Part shown: piece after piece, positions 23,644 to 32,943 of the stretch
Layout: every line of letters starts with the position of its first letter
Position numbering within the stretch: the first letter of the stretch is position 1
DNA from: Lachnoclostridium sp.
GTDB taxonomy: Bacteria > Bacillota > Clostridia > Lachnospirales > Lachnospiraceae
DNA: 64,000 nucleotides
Direction of reading: 5' to 3'
NCBI GenBank assembly: GCA_023665475.1
Contig: JAMPEB010000010.1
Span: forward strand, 38,795 to 102,794
Made by a program: the position numbers and the translations under genes
Notes under the pieces: generated by a model
What the model was told of the DNA's origin: nothing
Database searches by the model: none
What the model saw: the letters and a program-made list of their open reading frames with translations, nothing else

Positions 23644-25239
23644 ATGAAGCAGAAACTGTCTAAATGGTGGGCGCCTATTTCCGTATTGCTTCTCGGGGCT
23701 ATTCTCAGGCTTTTTTGTCTGGGCTCTGTCCCCGCCGGATTACAGCAGGACGAAGCTTTCCCCATATGGAACTCCCTCTCTTTATTGCGCGACGGCATTG
23801 ATTCCTCCGGGAGTTTTCTCCCTGTCTATCTCGCCGATTGGGGGGATGGGCACAGCGCCTTGTACAGTTGGCTCATGATGCCCCTCTTACTATTGAACGG
23901 CTTAAAATGGAATGCCTTTATCGGCAGGCTTCCCCAGGCGCTGATTGGCATTCTCACCATTTGGGTCGTATATCTTTTATTTCGGAAAATGTTCGGGGAT
24001 GTTCCCGCTCTGTGGTGCTCCTTCCTGTTAACTATCTGTCCTTGGCATGTTACCATGTGCCGCTGGGGACTGGACGCCAATCTGGCTCCCGGATTTCTTG
24101 TGTTCGGTCTGTACTTTTTCGTTCTGGGACTTGAGAAACCGAAATATTTTCTCTTATCGGCGCTGACATACGGTCTGAGCCTGTATTGTTATGCCGCCAT
24201 CTGGCCCATCGTACCTGTTATGATACTCTGTCAGGTCGTGTACTGCGCTCTTCACGGCAAAATTTCCTTGAACCGTTATACCGCCTCGTCAACGGCGCTG
24301 CTCTTCTTGCTGGCGCTTCCGCTGATGCTTTTTGTGGTAATTAATTCCTTACAGTTACCGCCCATCAGGCTTCCTTTTATGACAATTCCCATTATGTCGG
24401 GATACCGCGGAAACGACCTTACGCTTTCCCTTCCGGAAATGTGGAGTAATTTTAAAAGAGTAGGACGCTTACTTGTGCTTCAGGATATCGGCACTCCCTA
24501 CGACCTCGTGATGCCCTACGGCTTGTTCTATGATATCGGCCGCGTTTTTATTGTGATTGGCTTTGTCTGTCTTATGCTTAAGTTGGTCAAAAAGAGCTTA
24601 CAGCGGGAGTTTTGCTTTGAATCTTTGATTTTCTTTCAACTGGTAGGCGCCGGAATCAACGGTATTTTGATTGCCATTACCATAAACCGCATCAATTCCC
24701 TCTATATCCCTCTGGTTTTCTGTGAAGCCTATGGGGTATGGAGCTTTCTCAAATGGCTGTCGCATTTTAAAAAGCGGGCTGCTGCTGCGGCAGGCGCTGT
24801 GACAGCAGCCTTATATCTGATTTGTCTGGCTGCCTTCCAACGGGAATACTATACCGATTACAAAGAATTGGTAAATGCCTATTTTGCCCAAGGTGTTCAG
24901 GAATGCGCTGCTTATGCAGTGGAGAAGAGCTCCGGTCTTGAGGCGCACCCGGATATCATATTCGAGCGGGGCGCCCAATGGCCCAGATTTCTTCTCTTCT
25001 GTGACATTACCGCCCCGGAATATCTGGAATATGTAACCTACAAGGATAACTATGCAGAACCCGCTGCTTTCCGCAAAGGCGACATCACCTTTTATAACGG
25101 CATCGACTATGACAATCTGCGGGAAGACGCCATTTATATTATCTATTTCCCGGATGTACCCGTGTTTGAAGAAAACTATACTTTGCGGCAGTTTTATGAC
25201 TGGTATGTGGCAGTCCCTAAAAAATGGCAGGAAAATTAA
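23644..25239 (+). CDS. GT39/PMT-like membrane glycosyltransferase
   Basis: 531 residues with about 10-12 hydrophobic helices. The first loop GLQQDEAFPIWNSLSLL carries the Asp-Glu pair used by polyprenyl-phosphate-dependent GT-C enzymes (dolichyl-phosphate-mannose mannosyltransferase class). A soluble C-terminal part of about 120 residues follows. It probably glycosylates a surface protein or polymer using a lipid-linked sugar. GAGGAGG nine bases before ATG 23644 sets the start. It closes the VTC / DUF4956 operon after 21 bp, so the CotH cluster may make a decorated envelope layer. Confidence 0.8.
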   Translation: MKQKLSKWWAPISVLLLGAILRLFCLGSVPAGLQQDEAFPIWNSLSLLRDGIDSSGSFLPVYLADWGDGHSALYSWLMMPLLLLNGLKWNAFIGRLPQALIGILTIWVVYLLFRKMFGDVPALWCSFLLTICPWHVTMCRWGLDANLAPGFLVFGLYFFVLGLEKPKYFLLSALTYGLSLYCYAAIWPIVPVMILCQVVYCALHGKISLNRYTASSTALLFLLALPLMLFVVINSLQLPPIRLPFMTIPIMSGYRGNDLTLSLPEMWSNFKRVGRLLVLQDIGTPYDLVMPYGLFYDIGRVFIVIGFVCLMLKLVKKSLQREFCFESLIFFQLVGAGINGILIAITINRINSLYIPLVFCEAYGVWSFLKWLSHFKKRAAAAAGAVTAALYLICLAAFQREYYTDYKELVNAYFAQGVQECAAYAVEKSSGLEAHPDIIFERGAQWPRFLLFCDITAPEYLEYVTYKDNYAEPAAFRKGDITFYNGIDYDNLREDAIYIIYFPDVPVFEENYTLRQFYDWYVAVPKKWQEN

Positions 25240-25242
25240 GTC

Positions 25243-25344
25243 CTATTCCTCCACATACTCCCAATAATCCTTCTCGCTGGCAAACAGGATGTATTCTCCG
25301 TTCACCAATCCCATGTATCCGCTTGCTGTCGTATATCCTTTCAT
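25243..25344 (-). CDS. Conserved-looking small protein (33 aa)
   Basis: MKGYTTASGYMGLVNGEYIL then FASEKDYWEYVEE, behind a perfect AAGGAGG seven bases before the ATG. The strong SD and protein-like composition (aromatic, acidic C-terminus) support a real gene. Very short proteins of this pattern occur in gut Clostridia, to my recollection, without known function. It lies about 100 bp after the mfd stop on the same strand, with an inverted repeat (ATCAGA...TCTGAT) between. Confidence 0.7.
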   Translation of the reverse strand: MKGYTTASGYMGLVNGEYILFASEKDYWEYVEE

Positions 25345-25440
25345 AATCGTACCTCCTTATCAGATTCTGTGGAAGTCAGAAATGACTTCGCCCTTCTGAT
25401 AAAAAGATATCATATTATGAGTCCATTAAAACTCTCTTAA

Positions 25441-28400
25441 TCAAACATTCGTTCGGAAAATTTCTTTCATCTTTCCCAGCAGCTCTTCCGTTTTCTCCAG
25501 CAAAAGCTCCGCGTCCGTTTCCACAAGCCCGGTCTTTTTGTATTTGAATGTGAAATAGGGCTTTTTTTCGTACGCCGTAAAGGACAGTTCCCGCCCGTAT
25601 ATTTGTATCATCTCCGGTATGCCCGCAGGCTCAATATTCGCATCCGCACGAAAAGTAAAGATAATTTTCTCGTTTTTCCCTTTTACTTCCGTTAAATCAA
25701 GGGTATGTGCAGTCACCCGTATCAGAGCGATTCTCAGCAGATTATCCACGGATTTGGGGATTTCGCCGAAACGGTCCAAAAGCTCATCTTTCATGTCATC
25801 CCTCTCCTTGAGATTCTCGATGCCCGTGATTCTCTTATAAATATCCAGCTTTTGTATTTCATTCACAATATATTCCGGCGGAATATAGGCGTCCACATCC
25901 AAATCAACCGTGGTGGGAAAATCATCCGAGACCGGAAGTCCTTTCAGATTCTGTACCGCTTCATTTAACATTTTGCAGTACAAATCATATCCCACTGCCT
26001 CCATGTGCCCATGCTGCTTCATTCCCAGCAGATTTCCCGCTCCGCGGATTTCCAAATCCCTCATGGCAATCTTAAAACCGCTGCCTAAGTCGGTAAATTC
26101 TCTGATGGCCGCCAATCTTTTCTCCGCGGCTTCCTTTAGCATCTTATCCCGCTTATACATCAAAAACGCATATGCCGTGCGATTGGAACGCCCTACCCGC
26201 CCCCGTAGCTGATAAAGCTGGGAAAGCCCCATATTATCGGAATCATGGATAATCATAGTATTCACATTGGAAATATCCAGGCCTGTTTCAATAATGGTGG
26301 TGGACACTAACACATCAATCTCCCCATTGATAAAGTTGTACATAATCTGTTCCAGTTCGCTTTCCTTCATCTGCCCATGGGCAAACGCCACTGTAGCCTC
26401 CGGCATCAGCTTTGCCACCTGTGCCGTGATATCGGCAATATTATTCACCCGGTTGTATACATAATACACCTGTCCGCCTCTGGCAAGCTCTCTGGAAATG
26501 GCCTCTCTGACCATCTCCTCATTGTATTCACATACAAAGGTCTGAATCGGCAGGCGGTCACCGGGCGCCTCCTCCAGCACGCTCATATCCCGGATTCCCA
26601 CAAGGCTCATATGCAGGGTTCTGGGGATGGGCGTTGCCGTCAGGGTCAGCACATCCACATTTTCCTTCAGTTTCTTAATTTTTTCCTTATGGGCTACACC
26701 GAAGCGCTGCTCCTCGTCTATCACCAAAAGTCCCAAATCCTTGAATTGCACATCATTGGAAAGCACCCGGTGAGTGCCGATTACAATGTCCACCATACCC
26801 TTTTGCAAATCCGCCGCGGTCTTTTTCAACTCCGCAGCGGTGCGGAACCGGCTCATCAAGTCAATCCGCACCGGAAAATCCTTCATGCGCTGCAAAAAGG
26901 TATTGTAATGCTGCTGTGCCAGAATGGTGGTGGGCACCAGATATGCCACCTGTTTTCCCTCCTGAACCGCTTTAAAAGCCGCCCTTATGGCAATCTCCGT
27001 TTTGCCGTATCCCACATCTCCGCAAATCAGCCGGTCCATAATCTTAGTGCTCTCCATATCCGCCTTAGTGTCCGCAATGGCGCTCACCTGATCCTCCGTC
27101 TCCTCAAAGGGAAACATCTCCTCAAATTCCCTCTGCCACACGGTGTCCTGCCCATACTGATATCCGTTGGTCTGCTGACGCAGGGCATACAATTCCACCA
27201 GATCCCTTGCCACCTCGTTTACGGCGCTTCTCACTTTCGTTTTGGTGCGCTCCCATTCCTTGCTGCCCAATTTATTCAACTTAGGCCTTTTGGCGTCCGC
27301 AGAAGCATATTTCTGGATGACATCAAGACCGGTGGCAAGTACATATAGATTGCCGCCGTCCCTGTATTCTATCTTAATATAATCCTTTACCGTCTTTTCT
27401 ATCTCTACCTTTTCAATGCCCCGGTAAATGCCCAATCCATGGGTTTCATGCACCACATAGTCACCCACCTTCAGTTCATTGAAATCATTGATTTTCTGTC
27501 CTTGATAATGTTTTTTCTTCTTTTTCTTTTTTTCGGCGCCGAAAATATCCGTCTCCGTCAATACCACAAATTTGAGGAGCGGGTACTCAAATCCTTTGCC
27601 CACATAACCATAATAAGTCAGCACTTCTCCGGGAAGAACCTCTCTCATGGGGTCTTCCGTATAAACTGCCGTAAACTCCTGCTCTCGTAAATCCTCCGCA
27701 AGACGCTTTGCCCTTGTGCGGGAACCGGAAAGCAAAAGCACCCTGCATCCCTTTTTCTTAAATAGTTTTAAATCTTTTACCAAAGCTTCAAAGCTGTTAT
27801 TGTAGGGCGATACACTTCTGACATTTATGTCATATTTTTGGGCGGGTTTGAAATATCCCCCCTTACTTTCCATAGCCGCCAGAGTGACCACGCTTCCCTT
27901 AAGCAGTCTTGCCGCTATCTCTTCCCCGCTATAGAGAAGCTGCATCTGCCCCGGAAGAATATAACCTTTGGAAACCCGCTGTTCCATACTTTCCCGAAAT
28001 TCCAGCTCCACGGCATCCGCCTGTTCCCTTATGCGGGCGGGTTCATCTATAAAGAAAACGGGCGCCGTCAGATGGAGCAGAATCTCCGGCAGGGATACCA
28101 CTTCCTCATAAAAATACCGCACATAGCTTTCCAGATTGGTCTTACTCTTAAATTCCAAAAGCTGCTCCGACAGTTCCTTCACTTGCAGCGCAATCCGGTG
28201 AGCCTCCTCCGGTTTGTGGGCGTCTCTGAAAATCTTTTCCTGCTTTGCCGCCTCTTTTTGTATCCGCTCTATTCCTTTTTTGATCTTCTCCTCGGACAGC
28301 ACAAACTCGGTGGCGGGATAAATGCTTATACTTTCCAGATTCTCGATAGAACGCTGGCTCAGAACATCAAAGCTCCGAATGGAATCCACATCATCCCCCC

Positions 28401-28986
28401 ACAGCTCTATACGGTAGGGATTTTCCTCGGTCAAGTCAAAAATATCCACAATGCCGCCCCGGATAGAAAACTGCCCCGGGCTTTCCACCTGATAGGTTTT
28501 TTCATATCCCATCGCCACCAGCTTTTCCGCCAGTTGTCCTTCGTTTACGGAATCGCCTCGCTCTATGGATATGACATCTGTGTCTCTATTCCATAAAACC
28601 TGAGGTGACATTAATGCCGCAAAAGTAGTCACAATGGTAACAGGTTTTTCTTCCATCAAACGGCGCAAAGTACAAATACGCTCTCTGGTCAACCGATTGC
28701 CGTGGATATCCGCCTGAAAAAAAATCAAATCCTTGGCAGGATAGAACATGACATTTCTATCATAAAATCGGTATTCTTCTAAAATTTCCTTTGCCCTGAT
28801 ATCACTATAAGTAACGATGACTTTGTATTTTAAGCCATCGCTCAATCCGTAAATCATGTGAAGTTTCTGGGAATCCACGCAACCGGTCAGAGCAATGGGC
28901 ATGTTTTTGGATGAAGGCTTCTTTATGGCATCCTTCATCGCCCCATATTCCGCCAGCTCCGTTAAGGGTGCCAGTAATGCCTGCAT
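25441..28986 (-). CDS. mfd: Transcription-repair coupling factor
   Basis: 1181 residues, full length for Mfd. UvrB-like N-terminal module; RNA polymerase-interacting domain around GDYVVHETHGLGIYRGIEKV; SF2 translocase with GDVGYGKTEIAIRAAFKAV (Walker A), VIDEEQRFGV (DEEQ box), LTATPIPRT and QLRGRVGRS; then a TRCF C-terminal domain. It removes stalled RNA polymerase at lesions and recruits UvrA. A lysine tract (EKKKKKKKHY, about residue 485) just before the polymerase-interacting domain is low complexity. The start is preceded by the repeated hairpin/SD leader. It lies 33 bp downstream of pth. Confidence 0.97.
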   Translation of the reverse strand: MQALLAPLTELAEYGAMKDAIKKPSSKNMPIALTGCVDSQKLHMIYGLSDGLKYKVIVTYSDIRAKEILEEYRFYDRNVMFYPAKDLIFFQADIHGNRLTRERICTLRRLMEEKPVTIVTTFAALMSPQVLWNRDTDVISIERGDSVNEGQLAEKLVAMGYEKTYQVESPGQFSIRGGIVDIFDLTEENPYRIELWGDDVDSIRSFDVLSQRSIENLESISIYPATEFVLSEEKIKKGIERIQKEAAKQEKIFRDAHKPEEAHRIALQVKELSEQLLEFKSKTNLESYVRYFYEEVVSLPEILLHLTAPVFFIDEPARIREQADAVELEFRESMEQRVSKGYILPGQMQLLYSGEEIAARLLKGSVVTLAAMESKGGYFKPAQKYDINVRSVSPYNNSFEALVKDLKLFKKKGCRVLLLSGSRTRAKRLAEDLREQEFTAVYTEDPMREVLPGEVLTYYGYVGKGFEYPLLKFVVLTETDIFGAEKKKKKKKHYQGQKINDFNELKVGDYVVHETHGLGIYRGIEKVEIEKTVKDYIKIEYRDGGNLYVLATGLDVIQKYASADAKRPKLNKLGSKEWERTKTKVRSAVNEVARDLVELYALRQQTNGYQYGQDTVWQREFEEMFPFEETEDQVSAIADTKADMESTKIMDRLICGDVGYGKTEIAIRAAFKAVQEGKQVAYLVPTTILAQQHYNTFLQRMKDFPVRIDLMSRFRTAAELKKTAADLQKGMVDIVIGTHRVLSNDVQFKDLGLLVIDEEQRFGVAHKEKIKKLKENVDVLTLTATPIPRTLHMSLVGIRDMSVLEEAPGDRLPIQTFVCEYNEEMVREAISRELARGGQVYYVYNRVNNIADITAQVAKLMPEATVAFAHGQMKESELEQIMYNFINGEIDVLVSTTIIETGLDISNVNTMIIHDSDNMGLSQLYQLRGRVGRSNRTAYAFLMYKRDKMLKEAAEKRLAAIREFTDLGSGFKIAMRDLEIRGAGNLLGMKQHGHMEAVGYDLYCKMLNEAVQNLKGLPVSDDFPTTVDLDVDAYIPPEYIVNEIQKLDIYKRITGIENLKERDDMKDELLDRFGEIPKSVDNLLRIALIRVTAHTLDLTEVKGKNEKIIFTFRADANIEPAGIPEMIQIYGRELSFTAYEKKPYFTFKYKKTGLVETDAELLLEKTEELLGKMKEIFRTNV

Positions 28987-29024
28987 ATTTTCCTCTCATT
29001 CCGCCGCGTAAACGGCATTTTAAT
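28987..29024 (-). promoter_or_regulatory. Repeated hairpin/Shine-Dalgarno leader, copy 2
   Basis: Same module as before the ABC permease: GATTAAAATGCCG, stem GCCGT-TTAC-GCGGC, then GGAATGAGAGGAAAAT and the mfd start codon. Only two or three of about 36 positions differ from copy 1, although the genes are unrelated. It also contains the stop codon of pth. Confidence 0.7.
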
Positions 29025-29601
29025 CAGTTGGAACCTGCTTTCTGTTAAATTCGTTCATGGCGGCATCCGCGCCTTCCGCGATAATGGCACGCACCGCATC
29101 CGCAGCTCTTTCTGCGGCTTCCTCCATCAATTTCATCTCCTCCTCGGAAAAATGCCCCAGCACATAATCCACCAGCTCATATCCTTTTGGTTTTTCTCCC
29201 ACGCCTATCCGGATGCGGTTAAAGGAATCATGCCCCAGATGGGAAATGATATTCTTTAATCCATTATGCCCGCCTGCGCTTCCTTTCTTGCGCACCCGTA
29301 TCTGTCCCACATCCAGACAGATATCGTCCACAATCACGATGAGTTGGGTTTTTTCATCTACTTTATAATAATCCACCAGTTCCCTTATGCTCTCTCCGCT
29401 TAAATTCATAAAGGTCTGGGGCTTTGCCAGAATGCATTTCTGACCTGCCACATACCCCTTCCCGTATACGGCTTTGTGCTTTTTCTCCAGCACTCCGATA
29501 TTTTCCTGCTCCGCTAATTTATCTATTGTCCGAAAGCCGATATTATGCCTCGTATTTTCATATTCTTTGCCGGGATTACCCAAGCCCGCTATAATATACA
29601 T
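29020..29601 (-). CDS. pth: Peptidyl-tRNA hydrolase
   Basis: 193 residues. GLGNPGKEYENTRHNIGF (residues 6-23) carries the conserved Asn and catalytic His. PQTFMNLSGES, VDDICLDVGQIRVRKKGSAGGHNGLKNI and the Arg/Gly-rich loop RIRIGVGEKP complete the Pth signature. It releases tRNA from peptidyl-tRNA that drops off ribosomes. GAGGAG precedes the ATG. The next gene downstream is mfd, a common pth-mfd pairing in Firmicutes. Repeat copy B lies 92 bp upstream. Confidence 0.96.
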   Translation of the reverse strand: MYIIAGLGNPGKEYENTRHNIGFRTIDKLAEQENIGVLEKKHKAVYGKGYVAGQKCILAKPQTFMNLSGESIRELVDYYKVDEKTQLIVIVDDICLDVGQIRVRKKGSAGGHNGLKNIISHLGHDSFNRIRIGVGEKPKGYELVDYVLGHFSEEEMKLMEEAAERAADAVRAIIAEGADAAMNEFNRKQVPTD

Positions 29602-29692
29602 AATTTACTCCTCAAAATTGTATTTTTCAATCTAACTCCCATGATTCCGCTCCGCGGAATCGCATAATCCCAAAGCCAACAAGTTGGCTTAT

Positions 29693-29787
29693 GAAGAATG
29701 CCCGAATTTGGGGCATTCTTCGGCGTGAGATTTAGTACTTCTTAGCGAAATGCCCATTGGCATGAGCTTTAGAAGTACTTCTCACGC
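29693..29787 (-). repeat. Dispersed two-hairpin intergenic element, copy B
   Basis: Copy B stands between spoVG and pth. The minus strand starts TAGCGTGAGAAG. The arms read AGAAGTACT and AGTACTTCT instead of the AGAAATTCT/AGAATTTCT of copies A and D, so both sides changed together. The small hairpin is GAAGAATGCCC / GGGCATTCTTC. Two extra hairpins (AGCCAAC/GTTGGCT and GATTCCGC/GCGGAATC) follow towards pth. Confidence 0.85.
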
Positions 29788-29804
29788 TATTTTCTCACTT
29801 TTTT

Positions 29805-29848
29805 CCAAAAAAAGCAAGAACCCCGTCTCTGTTAGCCGTGGTTCTTGC
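29805..29848 (-). terminator. spoVG terminator
   Basis: GCAAGAACC (29814-29822) pairs with GGTTCTTGC (29840-29848), followed on the minus strand by an unbroken run of T (29805-29813). Confidence 0.88.
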
Positions 29849-29882
29849 CTCTTAGCCGTATTTTGTCATCCCATGCTGCCTC

Positions 29883-30161
29883 TCATTCTTCTTCAAGTGT
29901 CGGTTCGCTCGCTGCCCTTTCGTAATGTTCCAAGATAATTCTTTGAATCAGCTCTCTGGTTGAGGAGTTAATGGGATGGGCAATATCCCTATACTCGCCA
30001 TCCGAGGCTTTCTTGCTGGGCATTGCGATGAACAAGCCCTTTTCGCCTTCAATCACCTTGATATCATGCACCACAAACTCATCATCCAAGGTAATGGACA
30101 CAATGGCTTTCATCTTACCCTCCTTCGTAATTTTTCTGACTCGAACATCCGTGATTTTCAT
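29883..30161 (-). CDS. spoVG: Septation/sporulation regulator SpoVG
   Basis: 92 residues. [31 protein letters not shown] and [22 protein letters not shown] are nearly the textbook SpoVG sequence. It is a small RNA/DNA-binding regulator of sporulation and cell division. GGGGGCG spacing before the ATG. Single gene with its own terminator. It lies 26 bp downstream of the glgD stop. Confidence 0.97.
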   Translation of the reverse strand: MKITDVRVRKITKEGKMKAIVSITLDDEFVVHDIKVIEGEKGLFIAMPSKKASDGEYRDIAHPINSSTRELIQRIILEHYERAASEPTLEEE

Positions 30162-30187
30162 TTGTAATCGCCCCCTTGATCGTGAAC

Positions 30188-31306
30188 TTAAATTACATAT
30201 CTCTCGTTGCGCTCTACTACAATTTTTATGCCATCCTCTCCCACGAAGTTTGAATTTGCCCGTATTGTTCCACGGCTCTCAACAATACAATTCTCTATAT
30301 GAGTGTTGTCCCCAATATAGACATCGTTTAAAATAATGGAGTTCTTTATGACACAATTATTGCCAATATAGCTCTTCTTAAAGATAACCGAGTCTTCAAC
30401 CACACCGTTTACGATACACCCGCTGGACACCAGACTGTTCTTTATGCTTGCCCCCACATTATATTTTGCAGGCGGCAAATCGTCCACCTTAGAGTAAATA
30501 TCCGGATACTGCTTAAAGAAATAATCCCGAATCTCCGGTTTGAGAAAATCCATGTTGGTGGAAAAATAATCCTCCACAGAGGCGATATTCCGCCAATAAT
30601 CCTTTATCTTGTAACCGTACATTCTCTTCAAATCCCTGTAACGAATCAGGATATCCCTCACAAAATCGTACCTGTCGTCCTCAGCGCACTTTTCCACCAT
30701 ATCAATCAACAGGCGGCGGCGAATGACATAGATGCCGCAGGAAATTGTATTGGTTTTCGCCTGAATGGGTTTCTCTTCAAATTCTTCAATCCTGCATTCC
30801 TCATTCATGCGTATAGTGCCAAAACGCTCGATATTGCTGCCCGGCTCCATATCTTTGCACACCACGGTAATGTCCGCTTTTTTCTGGATGTGATACTCCA
30901 ACAGCTTATTAAAATCCATCTTGTAAACCACATCGCCGGAAGCAATCACCACATAGGGTTCATGACTGTTTTTCAAGAAATGCAGATTCTGATAAATCGC
31001 GTCCGCCGTTCCTCTGTACCAGCTACTGTTATCCAAGGTCACCGTAGGCGTCAGGATATAAAGCCCTCCCTGTTTACGCCCAAAATCCCACCATTTGGAA
31101 GAATTGAGGTGTTCATTCAGACTTCTTGCATTGTATTGGGTAAATACCGCCACCTTCTGAATATGGGAATTAGACATATTGCTCAAGGTAAAATCAATGC
31201 TTCTGTAGCTGCCCGCCACAGGCATTGCACAAACTGCCCTGCGCTGTGACAGCTCTTTCATCCGGTGATTATTGCCGCCCGCTAAAATAATTCCAATCGC
31301 TCTCAC
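30188..31306 (-). CDS. glgD: Glucose-1-phosphate adenylyltransferase, GlgD subunit
   Basis: 372 residues. An N-terminal nucleotidyltransferase fold ([20 protein letters not shown], where the GlgC signature GGxGxRL is degenerate) is followed by a C-terminal left-handed beta-helix (hexapeptide turns from about residue 280). GlgD is the non-catalytic or regulatory partner of GlgC in Firmicutes glycogen synthesis. It starts with GTG whose G is the last base of the glgC stop codon (one-base overlap), so the pair is translationally coupled. Confidence 0.93.
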   Translation of the reverse strand: MRAIGIILAGGNNHRMKELSQRRAVCAMPVAGSYRSIDFTLSNMSNSHIQKVAVFTQYNARSLNEHLNSSKWWDFGRKQGGLYILTPTVTLDNSSWYRGTADAIYQNLHFLKNSHEPYVVIASGDVVYKMDFNKLLEYHIQKKADITVVCKDMEPGSNIERFGTIRMNEECRIEEFEEKPIQAKTNTISCGIYVIRRRLLIDMVEKCAEDDRYDFVRDILIRYRDLKRMYGYKIKDYWRNIASVEDYFSTNMDFLKPEIRDYFFKQYPDIYSKVDDLPPAKYNVGASIKNSLVSSGCIVNGVVEDSVIFKKSYIGNNCVIKNSIILNDVYIGDNTHIENCIVESRGTIRANSNFVGEDGIKIVVERNERYVI

Positions 31307-32577
31307 TACTGTTCACCTGCCTTAATCAATGTTTTGCCTCCGGCAAGATTTAAGTTTTCAAAATCTGCCTCTGTGGTGATACCAAAGATAACGGAGTTCT
31401 TTCCTACGCAGACGCCTGCGGGAATCACGCTTCTCTCCCCTACAGTCACTATGCCGTGATTATAAATATGCGGCGCCGTATCGTTTTCGACTTCTTCTCC
31501 CACGCCGAGTCTGACATTTTCGCCAATCACGACATCTTCGGCTATAATCGCCTTATTCAGCTCACAGCCTGCGCCAATCTGAGTATGGTTCATAATAATA
31601 GAATCCCTGACTACCGCATTCTTTCCGATGGTAACGCCACAGCCGATAACCGAATTATATACCTGACCGTAAATGTCGGAACCCTCTCCGATAATACTGC
31701 GTTCCACCACGCTGTCACGGTCAAAATACTGGGGCGGCTGAATTTCGCTCTTGGTATAGATTTTCCAATATTCTTCGTACAAATTAAACTCAGGCACAAT
31801 ATCGATCAGCTCCATATTGGCTTCCCAATAGGAATTTAAGGTTCCTACATCCTTCCAATAGCCGTTAAATTCATAGGCATATAAAGGCGAGCCCTGCTCA
31901 TGGCAGTAGGGAATAACATGTTTGCCAAAGTCTAACGCGGGCTGCTTCGCCATTGCCACAAGAGCATTCTTTAAGGTATCCCAATTAAAAATGTAAATGC
32001 CCATACTTGCCAGATTGCTTCTGGGATGCTCCGGCTTCTCCTCAAACTCCGTAATTTTCCGATTTTCATCGGCTATCATGATACCGAAACGGCTTGCTTC
32101 TTCCAGCGGAACCGGCATAACGGCGATGGTCACATCCGCACCGTTTGCCTTGTGGAAATCCAGCATCACTTCATAGTCCATCTTATAAATATGGTCGCCA
32201 GAAAGAATCAGCACATATTCCGGATGAAAGCTTTCCATGTATTCCATATTTTGATAAATAGCATTCGCGGTTCCCGTATACCATTCACTGTTTACACTTT
32301 TTTCATATGGGGGCAAAACCGTAACGCCGCCTATGTTCCTGTCCAAATCCCACGGAATGCCGATACCGATATGAGAATTCAGCCGAAGGGGCTGATACTG
32401 TGTCAGAACCCCCACCGTGTCCACTCCGGAATTAATACAATTGGAAAGAGGAAAATCGATGATTCGGTACTTTCCGCCAAACGCCACTGCCGGCTTTGCA
32501 ATCTTGGAAGTCAGCACACCCAGACGGCTTCCCTGACCTCCCGCCAACAACATGGCAATCATTTCTTTCTTAACCAT
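31306..32577 (-). CDS. glgC: Glucose-1-phosphate adenylyltransferase, catalytic subunit
   Basis: 423 residues from ATG 32577 (GGGAG upstream); the longer frame runs through AT-rich promoter [23 protein letters not shown] is the ATP/pyrophosphate loop, [14 protein letters not shown] and [11 protein letters not shown] are nucleotide/metal sites, and [20 protein letters not shown] is the glucose-1-phosphate region. A beta-helix with hexapeptide repeats forms the C-terminus. It makes ADP-glucose for glycogen. First gene of a glgC-glgD operon. Confidence 0.96.
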   Translation of the reverse strand: MVKKEMIAMLLAGGQGSRLGVLTSKIAKPAVAFGGKYRIIDFPLSNCINSGVDTVGVLTQYQPLRLNSHIGIGIPWDLDRNIGGVTVLPPYEKSVNSEWYTGTANAIYQNMEYMESFHPEYVLILSGDHIYKMDYEVMLDFHKANGADVTIAVMPVPLEEASRFGIMIADENRKITEFEEKPEHPRSNLASMGIYIFNWDTLKNALVAMAKQPALDFGKHVIPYCHEQGSPLYAYEFNGYWKDVGTLNSYWEANMELIDIVPEFNLYEEYWKIYTKSEIQPPQYFDRDSVVERSIIGEGSDIYGQVYNSVIGCGVTIGKNAVVRDSIIMNHTQIGAGCELNKAIIAEDVVIGENVRLGVGEEVENDTAPHIYNHGIVTVGERSVIPAGVCVGKNSVIFGITTEADFENLNLAGGKTLIKAGEQ

Positions 32578-32640
32578 ATTCTGCTCCCATCTATCCGCTT
32601 TGGCGGATACTTCCTGTCTTATATCTGAGATAGTATTTTT

Positions 32641-32669
32641 ATTATAACACACTTGTATCGGAAAGTGAA
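32641..32669 (-). promoter_or_regulatory. glgC promoter
   Basis: TTCACT (32664-32669), 17 bases, TATAAT (32641-32646) on the minus strand, giving a leader of about 60 bases. The rest of the gap to murC is AT-rich and includes two DnaA-like 9-mers (TTTTCCACA at 32792-32800, TGTGGATAT at 32839-32847). Confidence 0.6.
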
Positions 32670-32882
32670 TATTTATTGCCAAAATTTTCTGTATTTTATA
32701 AAATTTTTCTGGATATTTTTTACATAGATGCGATGCATTCAAAATCGTCATTTGTAATTTCTGCCAAATATTCCGTTTTTGTTTCCCTTGTTTTTCCACA
32801 TTTTACACAATTCCAATGATTCTTGGTATTTCGGAAAATGTGGATATTATATATCATGTAATAAAGCATATGAAATAATGGT

Positions 32883-32910
32883 TTGTTTTTTAGAAAAATA
32901 TGTATATAAT
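32883..32910 (+). promoter_or_regulatory. murC promoter
   Basis: TTGTTT (32883-32888), 16 bases, TATAAT (32905-32910), about 30 bases before the murC ATG, which has AAGGAAG as SD. The 365-bp gap from glgC to murC contains no convincing gene. Confidence 0.55.
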
Positions 32911-32943
32911 GTAATAAAAACATATATTTAAGGAAGTGTCATT

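Noticed and set aside
26377..27348. 323-codon plus-strand frame inside mfd
   Set aside because: Long but antisense to conserved helicase motifs; no promoter or SD.
27505..27540. Frameshift-prone lysine tract in mfd
   Set aside because: The tract is in frame and the protein is full length; plain low complexity.
27439..28596. Plus-strand frames inside mfd
   Set aside because: Antisense of a full-length, well-conserved gene; composition typical of shadow frames.
32720..32923. 67-codon minus-strand frame upstream of murC
   Set aside because: AT-rich, no SD, overlaps the murC promoter; not protein-like.
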